From: Cognatiluteimonas weifangensis
Lineage (GTDB): Bacteria > Pseudomonadota > Gammaproteobacteria > Xanthomonadales > Xanthomonadaceae
DNA: 49,640 nucleotides
Reading direction: 5' to 3'
Assembly (NCBI RefSeq): GCF_003416885.1
Contig: NZ_QVPD01000016.1
Location: 1-49,640 of the forward strand
Both the position numbers and the translations under genes were made by a program. Below the pieces are notes generated by a model, which ran no database searches, was not told the DNA's origin, and was given only the letters and a program-made list of their open reading frames with translations. This document shows positions 18,647 to 27,471 of this stretch, piece after piece (within the stretch, counting starts at the first letter, position 1; every line of letters begins with the position of its first letter).

Positions 18647-19153
18647 CTACGGCTGCTTCTGCGACAGCTGCACGCTGTAGACCACGCCCTCGCCCTCGTC
18701 GGTGGTGAACGACAGCAGCGCGGTGCCGCGGGCGTTTTCGTAGGCCAGCAGGTGGTTGGTGTCGTCGTCCATCGCCGCCATCGACTGCTTCCAGCCGGCA
18801 CCCTGCATGTGCTTCTGCGCGGCCGCGGCCACCACCGGCACCTTCCCCGGCGCGCGCACCGAGACCATCGTGAAGCCGGCCGAATCCATCACGCTCTCGA
18901 CCTTGTAGCGGGCCGGCAGGAACACGTCCTTGGGGAATCCGGCGGGCAACTGCGCGCTGTCGCCGCCGCTGATCGTCATCGCGTCCTTGCCGCTGCCGAA
19001 GGTGACCTTCTCGCCGTCCTTGTCGACGGACACCGCTGTGCCGGTCATGGCCCCGATCGCCGCCTCGGCGATGCGTTCCTCCGGCGACTTGCCGCATGCG
19101 GCCAGGCAGGCCACGGCCAGTACCGCCACCAAAATCCCCTTCGACTTGCGCAT
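18647..19153 (-). CDS. small lipoprotein of unknown function
   Basis: A 168-residue predicted lipoprotein. The start at 19153 is chosen because it gives a lipoprotein signal (MRKSKGILVAVLAVACLAAC, lipobox LAAC, lipidated C20) and a strong ribosome site (AGGGGAG about 6 bp upstream). The mature part begins GKSPEERIAEAAIGAMTG and contains two beta-rich stretches (VSVDKDGEKVTFGS; LLSFTTDEGEGVVYSVQL) and an AAAAQKHMQGAGW segment. I do not recognise a named family. It is convergent with the upstream hydrolase and monocistronic by appearance. Confidence 0.8.
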   Translation of the reverse strand: MRKSKGILVAVLAVACLAACGKSPEERIAEAAIGAMTGTAVSVDKDGEKVTFGSGKDAMTISGGDSAQLPAGFPKDVFLPARYKVESVMDSAGFTMVSVRAPGKVPVVAAAAQKHMQGAGWKQSMAAMDDDTNHLLAYENARGTALLSFTTDEGEGVVYSVQLSQKQP

Positions 19154-19424
19154 TGCTCGCTCCCCTGAACGGCGTCCCACGACGCCTGCAACGAAAGCCG
19201 AACGCGCAAAGCGGCTGCCAGCGGCCATCGCGGCGGGCAGGTCGGCCCAATCGGCGTTGGCGGGTCGCGCCGGCGGCAAGGGCGCTCGGCAGTGGAATCG
19301 CGGTCCGCCCGTGTCCCGGACCCGCGCGATACTCGATCCCGTGTCCGGGTGCGGCCATGATCGGCGCGGCCGCAAATGCCGGTCCTCGTTCGCGCGGGGA
19401 TGGCGGCGAGGCCGCAGACCGCGC

Positions 19425-20213
19425 CTAGTTGCCGAGCAGTATCCGCAGCGTCGCCTTCAGGCGCCGGCCCTCGGCGTGGAAGTAATCGCGCTCTGCGCGC
19501 CACGCCGGACAGCGGGTTTCCACTTCCCGCCAGAACGTGCGCGAGTGATCCGGGCGGATCAGGTGGCACAGCTCGTGCACCAGCACGTACTGGAACGCCG
19601 ACGGCCGCGCCAGCACCAGCGACAGGTCCAGGGCGACGCTGCCGTCGGGCGCCAGCGAGCCCCATTGCGAGGACATCACCTTGAATTGCACCCGCCGTGG
19701 CGGCCGCGGCAGCGACGGCAGCTGCCGCGGCAGCCAGCGGCCCAGGTCCGCGCGCGCCTCGCCGGTGTAGAAATCGCGCAGCGCGCGCCGCAGTGCGGCG
19801 TCGTCGGCACCGGCGGGTGCGGCGAACACCAGCGCCGTGTCCGTGCGCCGCAGGCGCGCGTAGCGCCCGCTCTCCCAGCGCAGCGGCAGCCGCGCGCTGC
19901 GCAACGGCAAGGTCGCGGTAGCGTCGCGCTGCAGCGGCGCGATGGCATCGCACGCGTACTGCGCCAGCTGCACCGCCAGCCAGTCGCGGTGCTCGGCCAG
20001 GAAGCGCTCGCCCGCGGCCAGGCTGGCGCGTGGCGGCAAGGTCAGACGCGCGCCGCGTTCGTCGACGCTGAGCCGCAGCCGGCGCGCGCGCGGATCGCGC
20101 ACCCGCGCCACCTGCACGCGGCGGCCGTCGGCCAGCGCCAGTTCGACCGCGTCGCGTTCGAGGCCGCGGGGCTTGGGCGCGAGCAGGCGGAAAGGATCGG
20201 GCATGGCCGTCAT
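19425..20213 (-). CDS. YgjP-like (DUF45/SprT-type) zinc metallopeptidase
   Basis: The 262-residue protein carries the HExxH zinc motif in YVLVHELCHLIRPDHSRTFW, the hallmark of the YgjP/DUF45 family, with preceding SSQWGSLAPDGSVALDLSL and the downstream Glu-containing FWREVETRCPAW. The N-terminal half (residues 12-150) has the RRLRLSVDERGARLTLP beta region normally found before the peptidase core. Substrates are unknown. Two in-frame ATGs at 20213 and 20204 are equally plausible; neither has a clear ribosome site. The neighbour rdgC lies 125 bp upstream in the same direction. Confidence 0.85.
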   Translation of the reverse strand: MTAMPDPFRLLAPKPRGLERDAVELALADGRRVQVARVRDPRARRLRLSVDERGARLTLPPRASLAAGERFLAEHRDWLAVQLAQYACDAIAPLQRDATATLPLRSARLPLRWESGRYARLRRTDTALVFAAPAGADDAALRRALRDFYTGEARADLGRWLPRQLPSLPRPPRRVQFKVMSSQWGSLAPDGSVALDLSLVLARPSAFQYVLVHELCHLIRPDHSRTFWREVETRCPAWRAERDYFHAEGRRLKATLRILLGN

Positions 20214-20338
20214 TGTAGAAGCGTGGCCGGCGCGCGATGCGCAGTTCGCGGGGCTCGCGGCGCGCGCGCAGGGTCGCCGACGGTGCGCGCCGGGGTGCTT
20301 GCGGCTACGTCGTTGCGGCGAAGCCGCGCCGCTGCGCT

Positions 20339-21244
20339 TCAGGCATCGACGCGGCTGAGCTTGAGCGCCGGCTCGAGCACGCTGAACAGGCGTTTGAGTT
20401 CGCCTGCCAGCAACGCGAAGCGCGCGTCGAGTTCGGCCCGCAGGTCGTCGCGTTCGCTCGATTCGAGCTGGTCGACCGCGCCGTCGAGCAGCTTGAACTT
20501 GCGCAGCACCAGGTCCTCGCCGAGCACGAAGCCGACGTGGTCGTCGAGGGTCAGCGCCAGCCGCGTCGCCTGCTTGCCGACGTCCAGGTGCTTGCCGATC
20601 TCCTCGCCGGTCAGTTCCAGGCGCTGGCACTTGACCACCGCGCCCTTGTCGGCGGCGTCCTTGAGCTCGCATTCCTCGCCCAGCGACAGGCCCTCGGGCA
20701 GCGGCTCGCCGGCGATCCAGCCGGTCAGCACCGCGCGCGGCGCGACCTCGGCATTGACCGGCAGCGCCGGGAAACTGCCCAGCGCGTGGCGGATCTCCGA
20801 CACCACGTTCTCGGCCTGCTTGCGCGAGGCGGTGTCGACCACGCACAGGCCGTGCTCCAGGTCGAGGATGGCGTCGGTGCGGCCGGGGCGCACGAAGGCG
20901 CGCGGCAGCAGCTCGTGCACCAGGTCTTCCTTGAGCCGCTTGCGCGCGCGGCCGCCGGGGCGGCGGCCTTCCTTCTGCTCGAGCTCGGCCAGCTTCTTCT
21001 GCAGCAGGTCGTTGACCACCGCGCCGGGCAGCAGCTTGTCCTCGCTGCCGACGCTGAGCCAGATGGCGTCGCCGATCCGGTGCGACAGCTCTTCCGCGTC
21101 GCGGCCGAACGGGGACACGAAGCCGCGCGAGGACAGCTCCAGCGCGCCGACCGGCTTGAGCGCGCAGGCGGCGAGGCGGGAGTCCAGGTCGGCAAGGTCG
21201 AGTGAAGTGGGGAAGCGGAACAGGGTCAGGTTGCGGAAGAACAT
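20339..21244 (-). CDS. rdgC: recombination-associated protein RdgC
   Basis: RdgC is a ring-shaped DNA-binding protein that modulates RecA and homologous recombination. The 301-residue product (E. coli 303) opens MFFRNLTLFRFP, the conserved family start, and includes SRGFVSPFGRDAEELSHRIG, KLLPGAVVNDLLQKKLAELE, EGRRPGGRARKRLKEDLVHE, LPRAFVRPGRTDAILDLEHG and the late LRKFKLLDGAVDQLESSERD. No unusual substitutions were noticed. Upstream 199 bp separates it from ttcA in the same direction. Confidence 0.96.
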   Translation of the reverse strand: MFFRNLTLFRFPTSLDLADLDSRLAACALKPVGALELSSRGFVSPFGRDAEELSHRIGDAIWLSVGSEDKLLPGAVVNDLLQKKLAELEQKEGRRPGGRARKRLKEDLVHELLPRAFVRPGRTDAILDLEHGLCVVDTASRKQAENVVSEIRHALGSFPALPVNAEVAPRAVLTGWIAGEPLPEGLSLGEECELKDAADKGAVVKCQRLELTGEEIGKHLDVGKQATRLALTLDDHVGFVLGEDLVLRKFKLLDGAVDQLESSERDDLRAELDARFALLAGELKRLFSVLEPALKLSRVDA

Positions 21245-21443
21245 CGATGATCCAGTTGGAAGACGGGGTGTTGCTTGTGCTGAACGAAGTCAAGAATCTT
21301 CAAGTTGCGAGGGCACGGCGGCGTGGCCGGGCTGCGCCGGGTGCGCCATGGGCGGCGCGCGCCGGCGTGTGGCAGCCGGACGCGGACTTCGCGTCGCAGC
21401 GCCGTCCGGCCGCGGCGCCGTGCCTCCGCCCGACGTCACGACC

Positions 21444-22331
21444 TCACGTTGCACGGTCGTGCGTTTCCCCGCCCAGCCAGGCATGCGCATCCGGCAGCGC
21501 GCTGCCGTCGCGAGTGCCCAGGGCGAGAAAGTCGAACAGCTTCGGGTCGCTCAGCTGCGAGGGGCGGATGTCGCCAAGCGCACGGGCGATGGTCTCGATC
21601 CGGCCGGGCGACTCCTGCTCCCAGGCCTGGAGCATGCGCTTGACCTGCTTGCGCTGCAGGTTGTCCTGCGAGCCGCAAAGGTTGCAGGGGATGATCGGAA
21701 ACCCCTTGGCCTGCGCATACGCCTCGATGTCGGCCTCGCGCACGTAGGCCAGCGGCCGGATCACCACGTGCTTGCCGTCGTCGCTCAGCAGCTTGGGCGG
21801 CATGCCGCTCAGCTTGGCGTGGAAGAACAGGTTCAGGAAGAAGGTCGCCACCAGGTCGTCGCGGTGGTGGCCCAGCGCGATCTTGGTGAAGCCGTGCTGT
21901 TCGGCGTAGGTGTACAGCGCGCCGCGACGCAGGCGCGAGCACAGCGAGCACATCGTCTTGCCCTCGGGGATCACGCGGGTGACCACCGAATAGGTGTCCT
22001 GCTCGATGATGTGGAAATCCACGCCGAGGCCGCGCAGGTAGTCCGGCAGCACGTGTTCCGGGAAGCCGGGCTGCTTCTGGTCGAGATTGACCGCGGTGAT
22101 GCTGAAGTCCACCGGCGCTTTCTTCTGCAGCTGCAGCAGCACGTCCAGCAGCGTGTAGCTGTCCTTGCCGCCGGACAGGCACACCATCACCTTGTCGCCG
22201 TCCTCGATCATGCCGAAGTCGGCGATCGCGCGGCCGACCTGGTGGCGCAGGCGCTTGCCGAGCTTGTGCTGCTCGTGCAGCTGCCTGTCGGCGCGGGGCG
22301 GGATTGCGGGCAAGGACTGGAGCGGGGACAT
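21444..22331 (-). CDS. ttcA: tRNA 2-thiocytidine(32) synthetase TtcA
   Basis: TtcA thiolates cytidine-32 of certain tRNAs using ATP and a 4Fe-4S cluster. The 295-residue protein has the PP-loop SGGKDS at 53-58 and two CxxC pairs, C128/C131 (TMCSLCSRL) and C216/C219 (IPCNLCGSQ), that hold the cluster. [21 protein letters not shown] and [14 protein letters not shown] are family blocks. Start ATG 22331 gives [10 protein letters not shown]; the frame is open much further upstream, but antisense to the YdcH-like gene and through poorly conserved sequence, so that extension is rejected. Confidence 0.95.
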   Translation of the reverse strand: MSPLQSLPAIPPRADRQLHEQHKLGKRLRHQVGRAIADFGMIEDGDKVMVCLSGGKDSYTLLDVLLQLQKKAPVDFSITAVNLDQKQPGFPEHVLPDYLRGLGVDFHIIEQDTYSVVTRVIPEGKTMCSLCSRLRRGALYTYAEQHGFTKIALGHHRDDLVATFFLNLFFHAKLSGMPPKLLSDDGKHVVIRPLAYVREADIEAYAQAKGFPIIPCNLCGSQDNLQRKQVKRMLQAWEQESPGRIETIARALGDIRPSQLSDPKLFDFLALGTRDGSALPDAHAWLGGETHDRAT

Positions 22332-22452
22332 GCGTTGTGCGGCGAGCCGGGCCGGCCATTCTAGCTTGCGCACTCCTGGCCGGCCGCGCGGGGTGCAATG
22401 GGCGACCGCGGTTCCGCGTGCTTGCGGCCATCGGCCTGTGGCCGAATCCGGG

Positions 22453-22458
22453 TAAGCT
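22453..22458 (+). promoter_or_regulatory. candidate -10 box placing a leaderless start for the YdcH-like gene
   Basis: TAAGCT lies exactly 6 nt before the GTG start at 22465. A -10 hexamer so close to the start codon would initiate transcription on or next to the start codon, giving a leaderless mRNA. The same spacing (hexamer-N6-start) is seen for the thymidine kinase gene at 32563. No convincing -35 was found. Confidence 0.35.
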
Positions 22459-22464
22459 CGGCGC

Positions 22465-22683
22465 GTGACCCAGCCGACCGGTCCCGAGGAACTCGCCCGC
22501 ATCGCCCAGCGCGTGGCCCTGCTCAGGCAGGAGCACCGCGAGCTGGATGCAGCCATCGTCCGGCTGCAGGCCGACCGCGGCGCCGACGAGCTCGCGGTCA
22601 AGCGGCTGAAGAAACGCAAGCTGCTGCTCAAGGACCAGATCGCGCGGCTGGAGAGCGCGCTGATCCCCGACGAGCCGGCGTAG
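22465..22683 (+). CDS. YdcH-like (DUF465) small coiled-coil protein
   Basis: A 72-residue protein, nearly all alpha-helical and charged: [26 protein letters not shown], a short linker, then [22 protein letters not shown]. The LRxEHRELD and LKKRKLxLKDQIxRLE blocks are the DUF465/YdcH signature. Members are small cytosolic proteins of unknown role. Start is GTG at 22465; there is no ribosome site but a TAAGCT box 6 nt upstream, so leaderless translation is plausible. It is divergent from ttcA and convergent with the LuxR-type gene. Confidence 0.85.
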   Translation: MTQPTGPEELARIAQRVALLRQEHRELDAAIVRLQADRGADELAVKRLKKRKLLLKDQIARLESALIPDEPA

Positions 22684-22738
22684 CCGCACCCAAGCCGGCG
22701 TAACCCGACCTGCGACGCGGCGCGCGCTGGTGCGGGCC

Positions 22739-23851
22739 CTACGCGAGGTCGTCGGCGAGCACGTCGAGCATGCGCAGCAGCTCGCTCTGGCGGTGCATGC
22801 CGGTCTTGTCGAACACCGATTGCAGGCGCGTGCGCGCGCCGCCTTCGGCGATGCCCAGGGCGGCCGCCGCCTGCGGCAGGTCGCCGTGCCGACGCAGCGC
22901 GACGGCGAGCGCGGCTTCGGCCGGGGTCAGGTCGAACAGGTGCCGCAGTTGCGCGCCCAGCCGCTCGTCGTCGCCGGCCTGCAGCGGACGCACGAACAGC
23001 ACGAAACTCGGCATGCCCTCGCCCGGCGCCGCGACGCCGAAAGGCCGCAACGTGGCGAAGGCGACCAGCGAAGCCAGCCGGTCGTAGACCGGGATCGTGT
23101 TCGGACGCAGTGCCGCGGCCCCGGCCGCGAGCCGGCGTTGCGCGCCCTGCCACGCCGCGCGGGTCACCGCCGACGGGCTGTCGAGGCGGCCGCCGTGGCG
23201 GCCCTGCCACCAGCCGGCGGCGACCATGCGCTCGGCGCCCTCGTTGCCGCCGCTCCAGCGCAGGTCAGCGTCGAGCAGGAACAATCCGCAGTCGCCGCGT
23301 TCGGACAGCGCCGCGTGCGCCTGCAGCTGCTCGAAGCCGAGCATCAGCGCGTAGGCATTGACCCAGTGCGGCGCCAGCTGCCGGAACAGCGCCAGTTCCT
23401 CGCTGCCGTAAGGGCCGGCGCGCTCGGACCGGCATGGCGCCAGCAGCGCGGTACGGGTGCGCGTGCGCAATCCGCACAGGGCGACCGCGTGCAGGGTGTC
23501 GATCTCGCGCAGGAACTCGGCGTAATAGCGCGTGCGCTTGATCTCGGCCGGGCTGGCCCAGTCGTCGCCGTCGAGCACCGCGCCGGTGTGCATCGCCGCG
23601 GCCGAGCGCCGGAACCAGAGCCGGTCGTCGGGCGAGCGGAAGTCGCTCTGGTAGCGCCGCACCAGCCGCGGCTCCACCCGGCCCAGCAGCAGGGTGCGTC
23701 CGTGCTCGCCGGTGTCCTGGCAGACCAGGGCGGTGAGGTGGCTGCCGGAGGCGGCGCTGAGGCGGTCGAGGAAGTGCTGCAGACGCGTGCGCTCGGCGGT
23801 GCCGGCATAGAGGTCGGCCAGCAATGCGTCGTAGTCGGACTGGCCGAGCAC
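22739..23851 (-). CDS. LuxR-type helix-turn-helix regulator
   Basis: The 370-residue protein ends in a LuxR/GerE-like DNA-binding domain (about residues 307-365: [38 protein letters not shown], then SVFDKTG), where T-P-A-E-A opens helix 1 and [15 protein letters not shown] is the recognition region. The first 290 residues are not an autoinducer-binding domain I recognise; they look like two PAS/GAF-like halves (about 25-130 and 165-290). Start is GTG at 23851, with AGGA about 10-14 bp upstream. It is divergent from the unknown gene at 24006 across 154 bp and may regulate it, which is inference only. Confidence 0.8.
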   Translation of the reverse strand: MLGQSDYDALLADLYAGTAERTRLQHFLDRLSAASGSHLTALVCQDTGEHGRTLLLGRVEPRLVRRYQSDFRSPDDRLWFRRSAAAMHTGAVLDGDDWASPAEIKRTRYYAEFLREIDTLHAVALCGLRTRTRTALLAPCRSERAGPYGSEELALFRQLAPHWVNAYALMLGFEQLQAHAALSERGDCGLFLLDADLRWSGGNEGAERMVAAGWWQGRHGGRLDSPSAVTRAAWQGAQRRLAAGAAALRPNTIPVYDRLASLVAFATLRPFGVAAPGEGMPSFVLFVRPLQAGDDERLGAQLRHLFDLTPAEAALAVALRRHGDLPQAAAALGIAEGGARTRLQSVFDKTGMHRQSELLRMLDVLADDLA

Positions 23852-24005
23852 CTGCCTGCGTTCCTGTCAAGTCGTGTCTGGGAGCTGCACCGAGGCCGAG
23901 TCTGCGACATTTTTGCGGCGTGGTGGGGGAATCGACGGTCCAATGGTGTGCCAGGGAGGGCGCGCCTCCGCGTCGGGCGCGGAGGCGCGGCACAGTACTG
24001 CGGCG

Positions 24006-24683
24006 ATGACACGGCCGATCCAGGGGAACGAACAGGCGCATGGAGCCGACGAACGGCGGCTCTGGCGCGACTGCGTGCGCGCCGCGCAAGGCGAGCTGGG
24101 CGACGGTCTGGCGCGCGCGCTCGCCGCAGGCCGGGTCGACCCGGCCCGCTACGCGCAGTGGCTGCGCGCCGAACGCGCCATCGGGCGCGACCTGATGCAA
24201 TTGCTGCAGCCGATCCAGGCGACCTGCGCCCGGCCCTCGCCGCTGGCGCAATGGCTGGACGCCCAGGCGCAATGCCTGCAGGCGGCCGCGGCGGCGCTCG
24301 ATGGCGATTTGCAGGCCCTGGGTGTCGAGGCGCGCGACGACTCGCCGGCGCTGCGCAGCGCCTGCCGGCTGTGGCCCGCGGGCAAGCTGGCCGATCGCCA
24401 CGCGGTGCTGGGCGCGGTGGCGCTGCTGGATGCGGCGATGGACGGGCCGGCGCACGCCGCCGTCCGCGCGGTGGCGGAACTGCCCGCGCTCGCGCACGGC
24501 GGCGGCTGGCTGGCGTACCGGCTGCGGCAGCTCGCCGCGATGATGCCGCGGCGCCGGCAGCTGCTGGAGCGGTTGCCGCTGGAGGCGCCGGCGTGGACGG
24601 CGCTGGTGCGTGGCGCCCATCGCGCCGCCAGGGTGCAGCGCGACCTGCACGAGGGCTTGTGGTCGCCGGCCGCGCGCGGCTGA
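24006..24683 (+). CDS. unknown all-helical protein
   Basis: A 225-residue, cysteine-poor, Ala/Leu/Arg-rich protein, probably all alpha-helical and cytoplasmic. Recognisable pieces are RRLWRDCVRAAQGELGDGLA near 17-36, PARYAQWLRAERAIGRDLMQ near 46-65, and a late GGGWLAYRLRQLAAMM. The WLRAERAIGRDL helix and overall size recall haem-oxygenase-like folds, but no clear haem-ligand motif is seen, so I do not assign that function. It starts at the ATG preceded by AGTACTGCGGCG, similar to the leaderless arrangement of tdk. Divergent from the LuxR-type regulator; stop lies 4 bp from the convergent plsB stop. Confidence 0.65.
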   Translation: MTRPIQGNEQAHGADERRLWRDCVRAAQGELGDGLARALAAGRVDPARYAQWLRAERAIGRDLMQLLQPIQATCARPSPLAQWLDAQAQCLQAAAAALDGDLQALGVEARDDSPALRSACRLWPAGKLADRHAVLGAVALLDAAMDGPAHAAVRAVAELPALAHGGGWLAYRLRQLAAMMPRRRQLLERLPLEAPAWTALVRGAHRAARVQRDLHEGLWSPAARG

Positions 24684-24687
24684 GCGC

Positions 24688-27471
24688 TCAGTCGGCGGGC
24701 GTCGCTTCGTCGGGCTTGGCCGCTTCCGGGCTGACTTTCTCGATCGTGTGCCGCAGTTCGCGGCCGAGGATCACCTTGGCGTCGCGCGCCCAGGCGTCCA
24801 GACGCTGGTCGAACACCAGCTTGTTGTGCTCGTCCGGCCACACCAGCTTGAGCTCGCGCAGCTTGAGGATGAAGCCGCGGAACAGTGACTTGTCGAAGAA
24901 CTCTGGTGCCGCCGGCGCGTACAGCAGCGATAGCCGCTGCGCGGCCAGCTGGCACAGGCTCTCCAGCTCGGCGGCGCCGAGGGTGCCGGGGCCGTTCTTG
25001 GACAGCACCGAGATCGCGATGTAGTAGCGCTCGAACGCCTGCTGCAGCGCGTGCCCGATGGCGCGCAACCGGAACACCTCGTCGCTCTGGCCGGCGTTGC
25101 GCGCGAGGATGCCGCCGTCGTCCTCGCCGCCGCTGTCGACGACCTGCAGCAGGCCCTCGCGCACGAACACTTCGATGGTGCGGTCCAGCCGCTGCGCGAA
25201 TTCCTCCTCGGTCCAGGGCAGGAACAGCTCGGCCTTGAGGAACGGATACATCGTCCGCCCCAGCTGCAGCACCGCCTGCCGCGGCATCCGCCGGTTGTGC
25301 TGGAAGCAGCAGGCGATCCAGCCCGAGGCGGTGAACAGGTGCAGCACGTTGTTGCGGAAGTAGCTCAGCAGCACCGCGGTGTCGCCGTCCACGCCGAGCA
25401 CGTCGCCGAGCGGGTGCGGCGTGCGCGTGAGCATGCCGATTTCCTCGCCGTGGGCGAGGATCTGCGCCGGGGTGTGCGGGGTGACGGTGACGCGCTCGCC
25501 GTAGGGCACCTCCGCCAGCAGGGTCTTGGACAGCGCGATCTGCGCCAGCAGGTCGGCCTCGCCCATCGCGTGCTTGGGCGTGGACAGCAGCGCCATGGCC
25601 AGCAGGTTGACCGGATTGACGTCCGCGGCGCGGTTGATCTCGACCTGGATCCGCTGCGCGGTGGCGTCCACGGTCGCCGACAGCCAGTCCGGGCGGTCGT
25701 CGTCGTCCAGCGCGCTGCCGTCCCATTGCGGCGCGTACGCGGCCAGTTGTTCGGCCAGCGCGACCGGCTCGCCGAAGTTGACCACCACCTGGCCGTAGTT
25801 CTGCCGCAGCACCCGCGGGATGCCCCACAGCAGCGCCCAGATCGATTCGGCCTCCTTGGGCTTGCCGCTGAGCTCGTCCAGGTAGCTGGCGCCCTCCATC
25901 AGCTTCTCGTAGCCGATGTACACCGGCTGGAACAGCACCGGGCGCGTGGGCTGGCGCAGGAACGCGCGGATCGTCATCGACAGCATCCCGCCCTTGGGCT
26001 GCAGCAGCCGCCCGGTGCGCGAGCGTCCGCCTTCGATGAAGTACTCCAGCGAATAGCCGCCGGCCACCAGCTGCGCGACGTACTCGCCCAGCACCGCCGA
26101 GTACAGCGCGCTGCCGCGGATCGAGCGGCGGATGAAGAACGCGCCGCCCTTGCGCAGCAGGGTGCCCAGCACCGGCAGGTTGAGGTTGATGCCGGCGACG
26201 ATGTGCGGCGGCACGATCCCGCGGGTGTACAGCAGGTAGCTCAGCAGCAGGTAGTCCATGTGACTGCGGTGGCAGGGCACGTAGACGATCTCGTGCCCGG
26301 GCGCGGCCGCCTTGAGCTTGTCCAGGTGGTGCACCAGCACGCCGCGGTAGATCCGGTTCCAGACCGAGGTCAGCAGAAACGAGACCGAGCGCACCACCGG
26401 GTGCGAGTAGTCGGCGGCGATCTCGTAGGCGTAGGCGTGCGCCTTCTTCCACGCGTCGGCGTCGCCCTTGCCGCTGCGGCCGTCGCGGCGCGCCTGGTCG
26501 GCGATCGCCTCCTTGACCGTCTCGGCGCTGAGCACCTTGTCGATCAGCAGCCGGCGGGTCGACAGGTCCGGCCCGATCACCGCCTCGCGGATGCGGTGGA
26601 AATGGGTGCGCAGCACCCGCGACAGCTTGCGCACGGTGCGCTCGGGGTCCAGGCCCTCGGCGACGATCGCGCGCAGGTCCACCGCCGGGGCGAACTGCAC
26701 CAGGGTGTCGCGGCCGTTGAGCAGGATCGCCAGCAGCCGGCGGAAGCGGCCGACCAGGGTCCAGTTTTCCGAGAACAGCACCGAGAACCAGCCGCTCTGC
26801 TTGTCCGGGGCGCGGCCGACGAAGATCGACACCGGCACCAGCTGCACGTCCAGCGCCGGGTCGGCGCGATGCGCCTGCAGCAGCCGGGCGAGCGAGCCGG
26901 AGTGCGTTTTCACCGGCCGCAGCGGCTTGTTGGTGGCCAGGCTGGCGGCGCGCCCGAGCGCGCTGCCGGCGCTGCGCCGCGACAGCGCGACATAGGCGCG
27001 CTTGCGCCCGAGCGGGTCGCCCGGCAGCGGCCGCAACGGCGAGGGCAGCCCGGCCTCGCGGCAGGCGCGGTCCAGGATCAGGGCGTTGGACAGGCCGTAG
27101 TCCTCGAGCACGTAGCACAGCGGCCGCGCGTCGACCTGCGGCCCCCCGGTGGGCTCGACCTTCAGTCCGATCCAGGGCTCCAGCAGCTTGCCCAGCCCGC
27201 GCGCCCACCACGGCTGGCGCGCGCGGGGTGCGGCGCGGTGCCAAGGGCGGTCGCGCGGATCGGCGGCCATCGGCAACTCGGCCTGCTCGGGAACCCGCTC
27301 GGCCACGGCCCCGCGCCCGCTTGCGTCCGTCTCCCCGGCGCCGCTGTCGCCCGCGGCCGCCGCGGGTTCCGGCGTGGTCGGCCCGACCGCCGCAGGCGAC
27401 GGTTCCGGCGTGGGCGGCGGGTCCTCGGGGGGCTGGAACGGAAGGGTCGGCTGGGTCGGCATCGCCGCCAT
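24688..27471 (-). CDS. plsB: glycerol-3-phosphate 1-O-acyltransferase PlsB
   Basis: PlsB transfers an acyl chain to sn-glycerol 3-phosphate, the first step of phospholipid synthesis, at the inner membrane. The 927-residue protein (E. coli 807) carries the HX4D catalytic motif at H401-D406 (PCHRSHMDYLLLSY), the block FIEGGRSRTGRL for G3P binding, KGGAFFIRRS and PVYIGYEKLMEG. The first 95 residues are a Pro/Ala-rich linker-like extension beginning MAAMPTQPTLPFQPPEDPPP, unlike the E. coli start. ATG 27471 overlaps the upstream lipoprotein stop as TAATG, which supports it over the ATG at 27462. The frame is open far upstream through the lipoprotein gene and repeat cluster B; that is rejected. Confidence 0.95.
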   Translation of the reverse strand: MAAMPTQPTLPFQPPEDPPPTPEPSPAAVGPTTPEPAAAAGDSGAGETDASGRGAVAERVPEQAELPMAADPRDRPWHRAAPRARQPWWARGLGKLLEPWIGLKVEPTGGPQVDARPLCYVLEDYGLSNALILDRACREAGLPSPLRPLPGDPLGRKRAYVALSRRSAGSALGRAASLATNKPLRPVKTHSGSLARLLQAHRADPALDVQLVPVSIFVGRAPDKQSGWFSVLFSENWTLVGRFRRLLAILLNGRDTLVQFAPAVDLRAIVAEGLDPERTVRKLSRVLRTHFHRIREAVIGPDLSTRRLLIDKVLSAETVKEAIADQARRDGRSGKGDADAWKKAHAYAYEIAADYSHPVVRSVSFLLTSVWNRIYRGVLVHHLDKLKAAAPGHEIVYVPCHRSHMDYLLLSYLLYTRGIVPPHIVAGINLNLPVLGTLLRKGGAFFIRRSIRGSALYSAVLGEYVAQLVAGGYSLEYFIEGGRSRTGRLLQPKGGMLSMTIRAFLRQPTRPVLFQPVYIGYEKLMEGASYLDELSGKPKEAESIWALLWGIPRVLRQNYGQVVVNFGEPVALAEQLAAYAPQWDGSALDDDDRPDWLSATVDATAQRIQVEINRAADVNPVNLLAMALLSTPKHAMGEADLLAQIALSKTLLAEVPYGERVTVTPHTPAQILAHGEEIGMLTRTPHPLGDVLGVDGDTAVLLSYFRNNVLHLFTASGWIACCFQHNRRMPRQAVLQLGRTMYPFLKAELFLPWTEEEFAQRLDRTIEVFVREGLLQVVDSGGEDDGGILARNAGQSDEVFRLRAIGHALQQAFERYYIAISVLSKNGPGTLGAAELESLCQLAAQRLSLLYAPAAPEFFDKSLFRGFILKLRELKLVWPDEHNKLVFDQRLDAWARDAKVILGRELRHTIEKVSPEAAKPDEATPAD

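Noticed and set aside
23867..23872. Perfect TTGACA on the minus strand before the LuxR-type gene
   Set aside because: The matching -10 would fall inside the coding region, so it is unlikely to be this gene's promoter with the chosen start.
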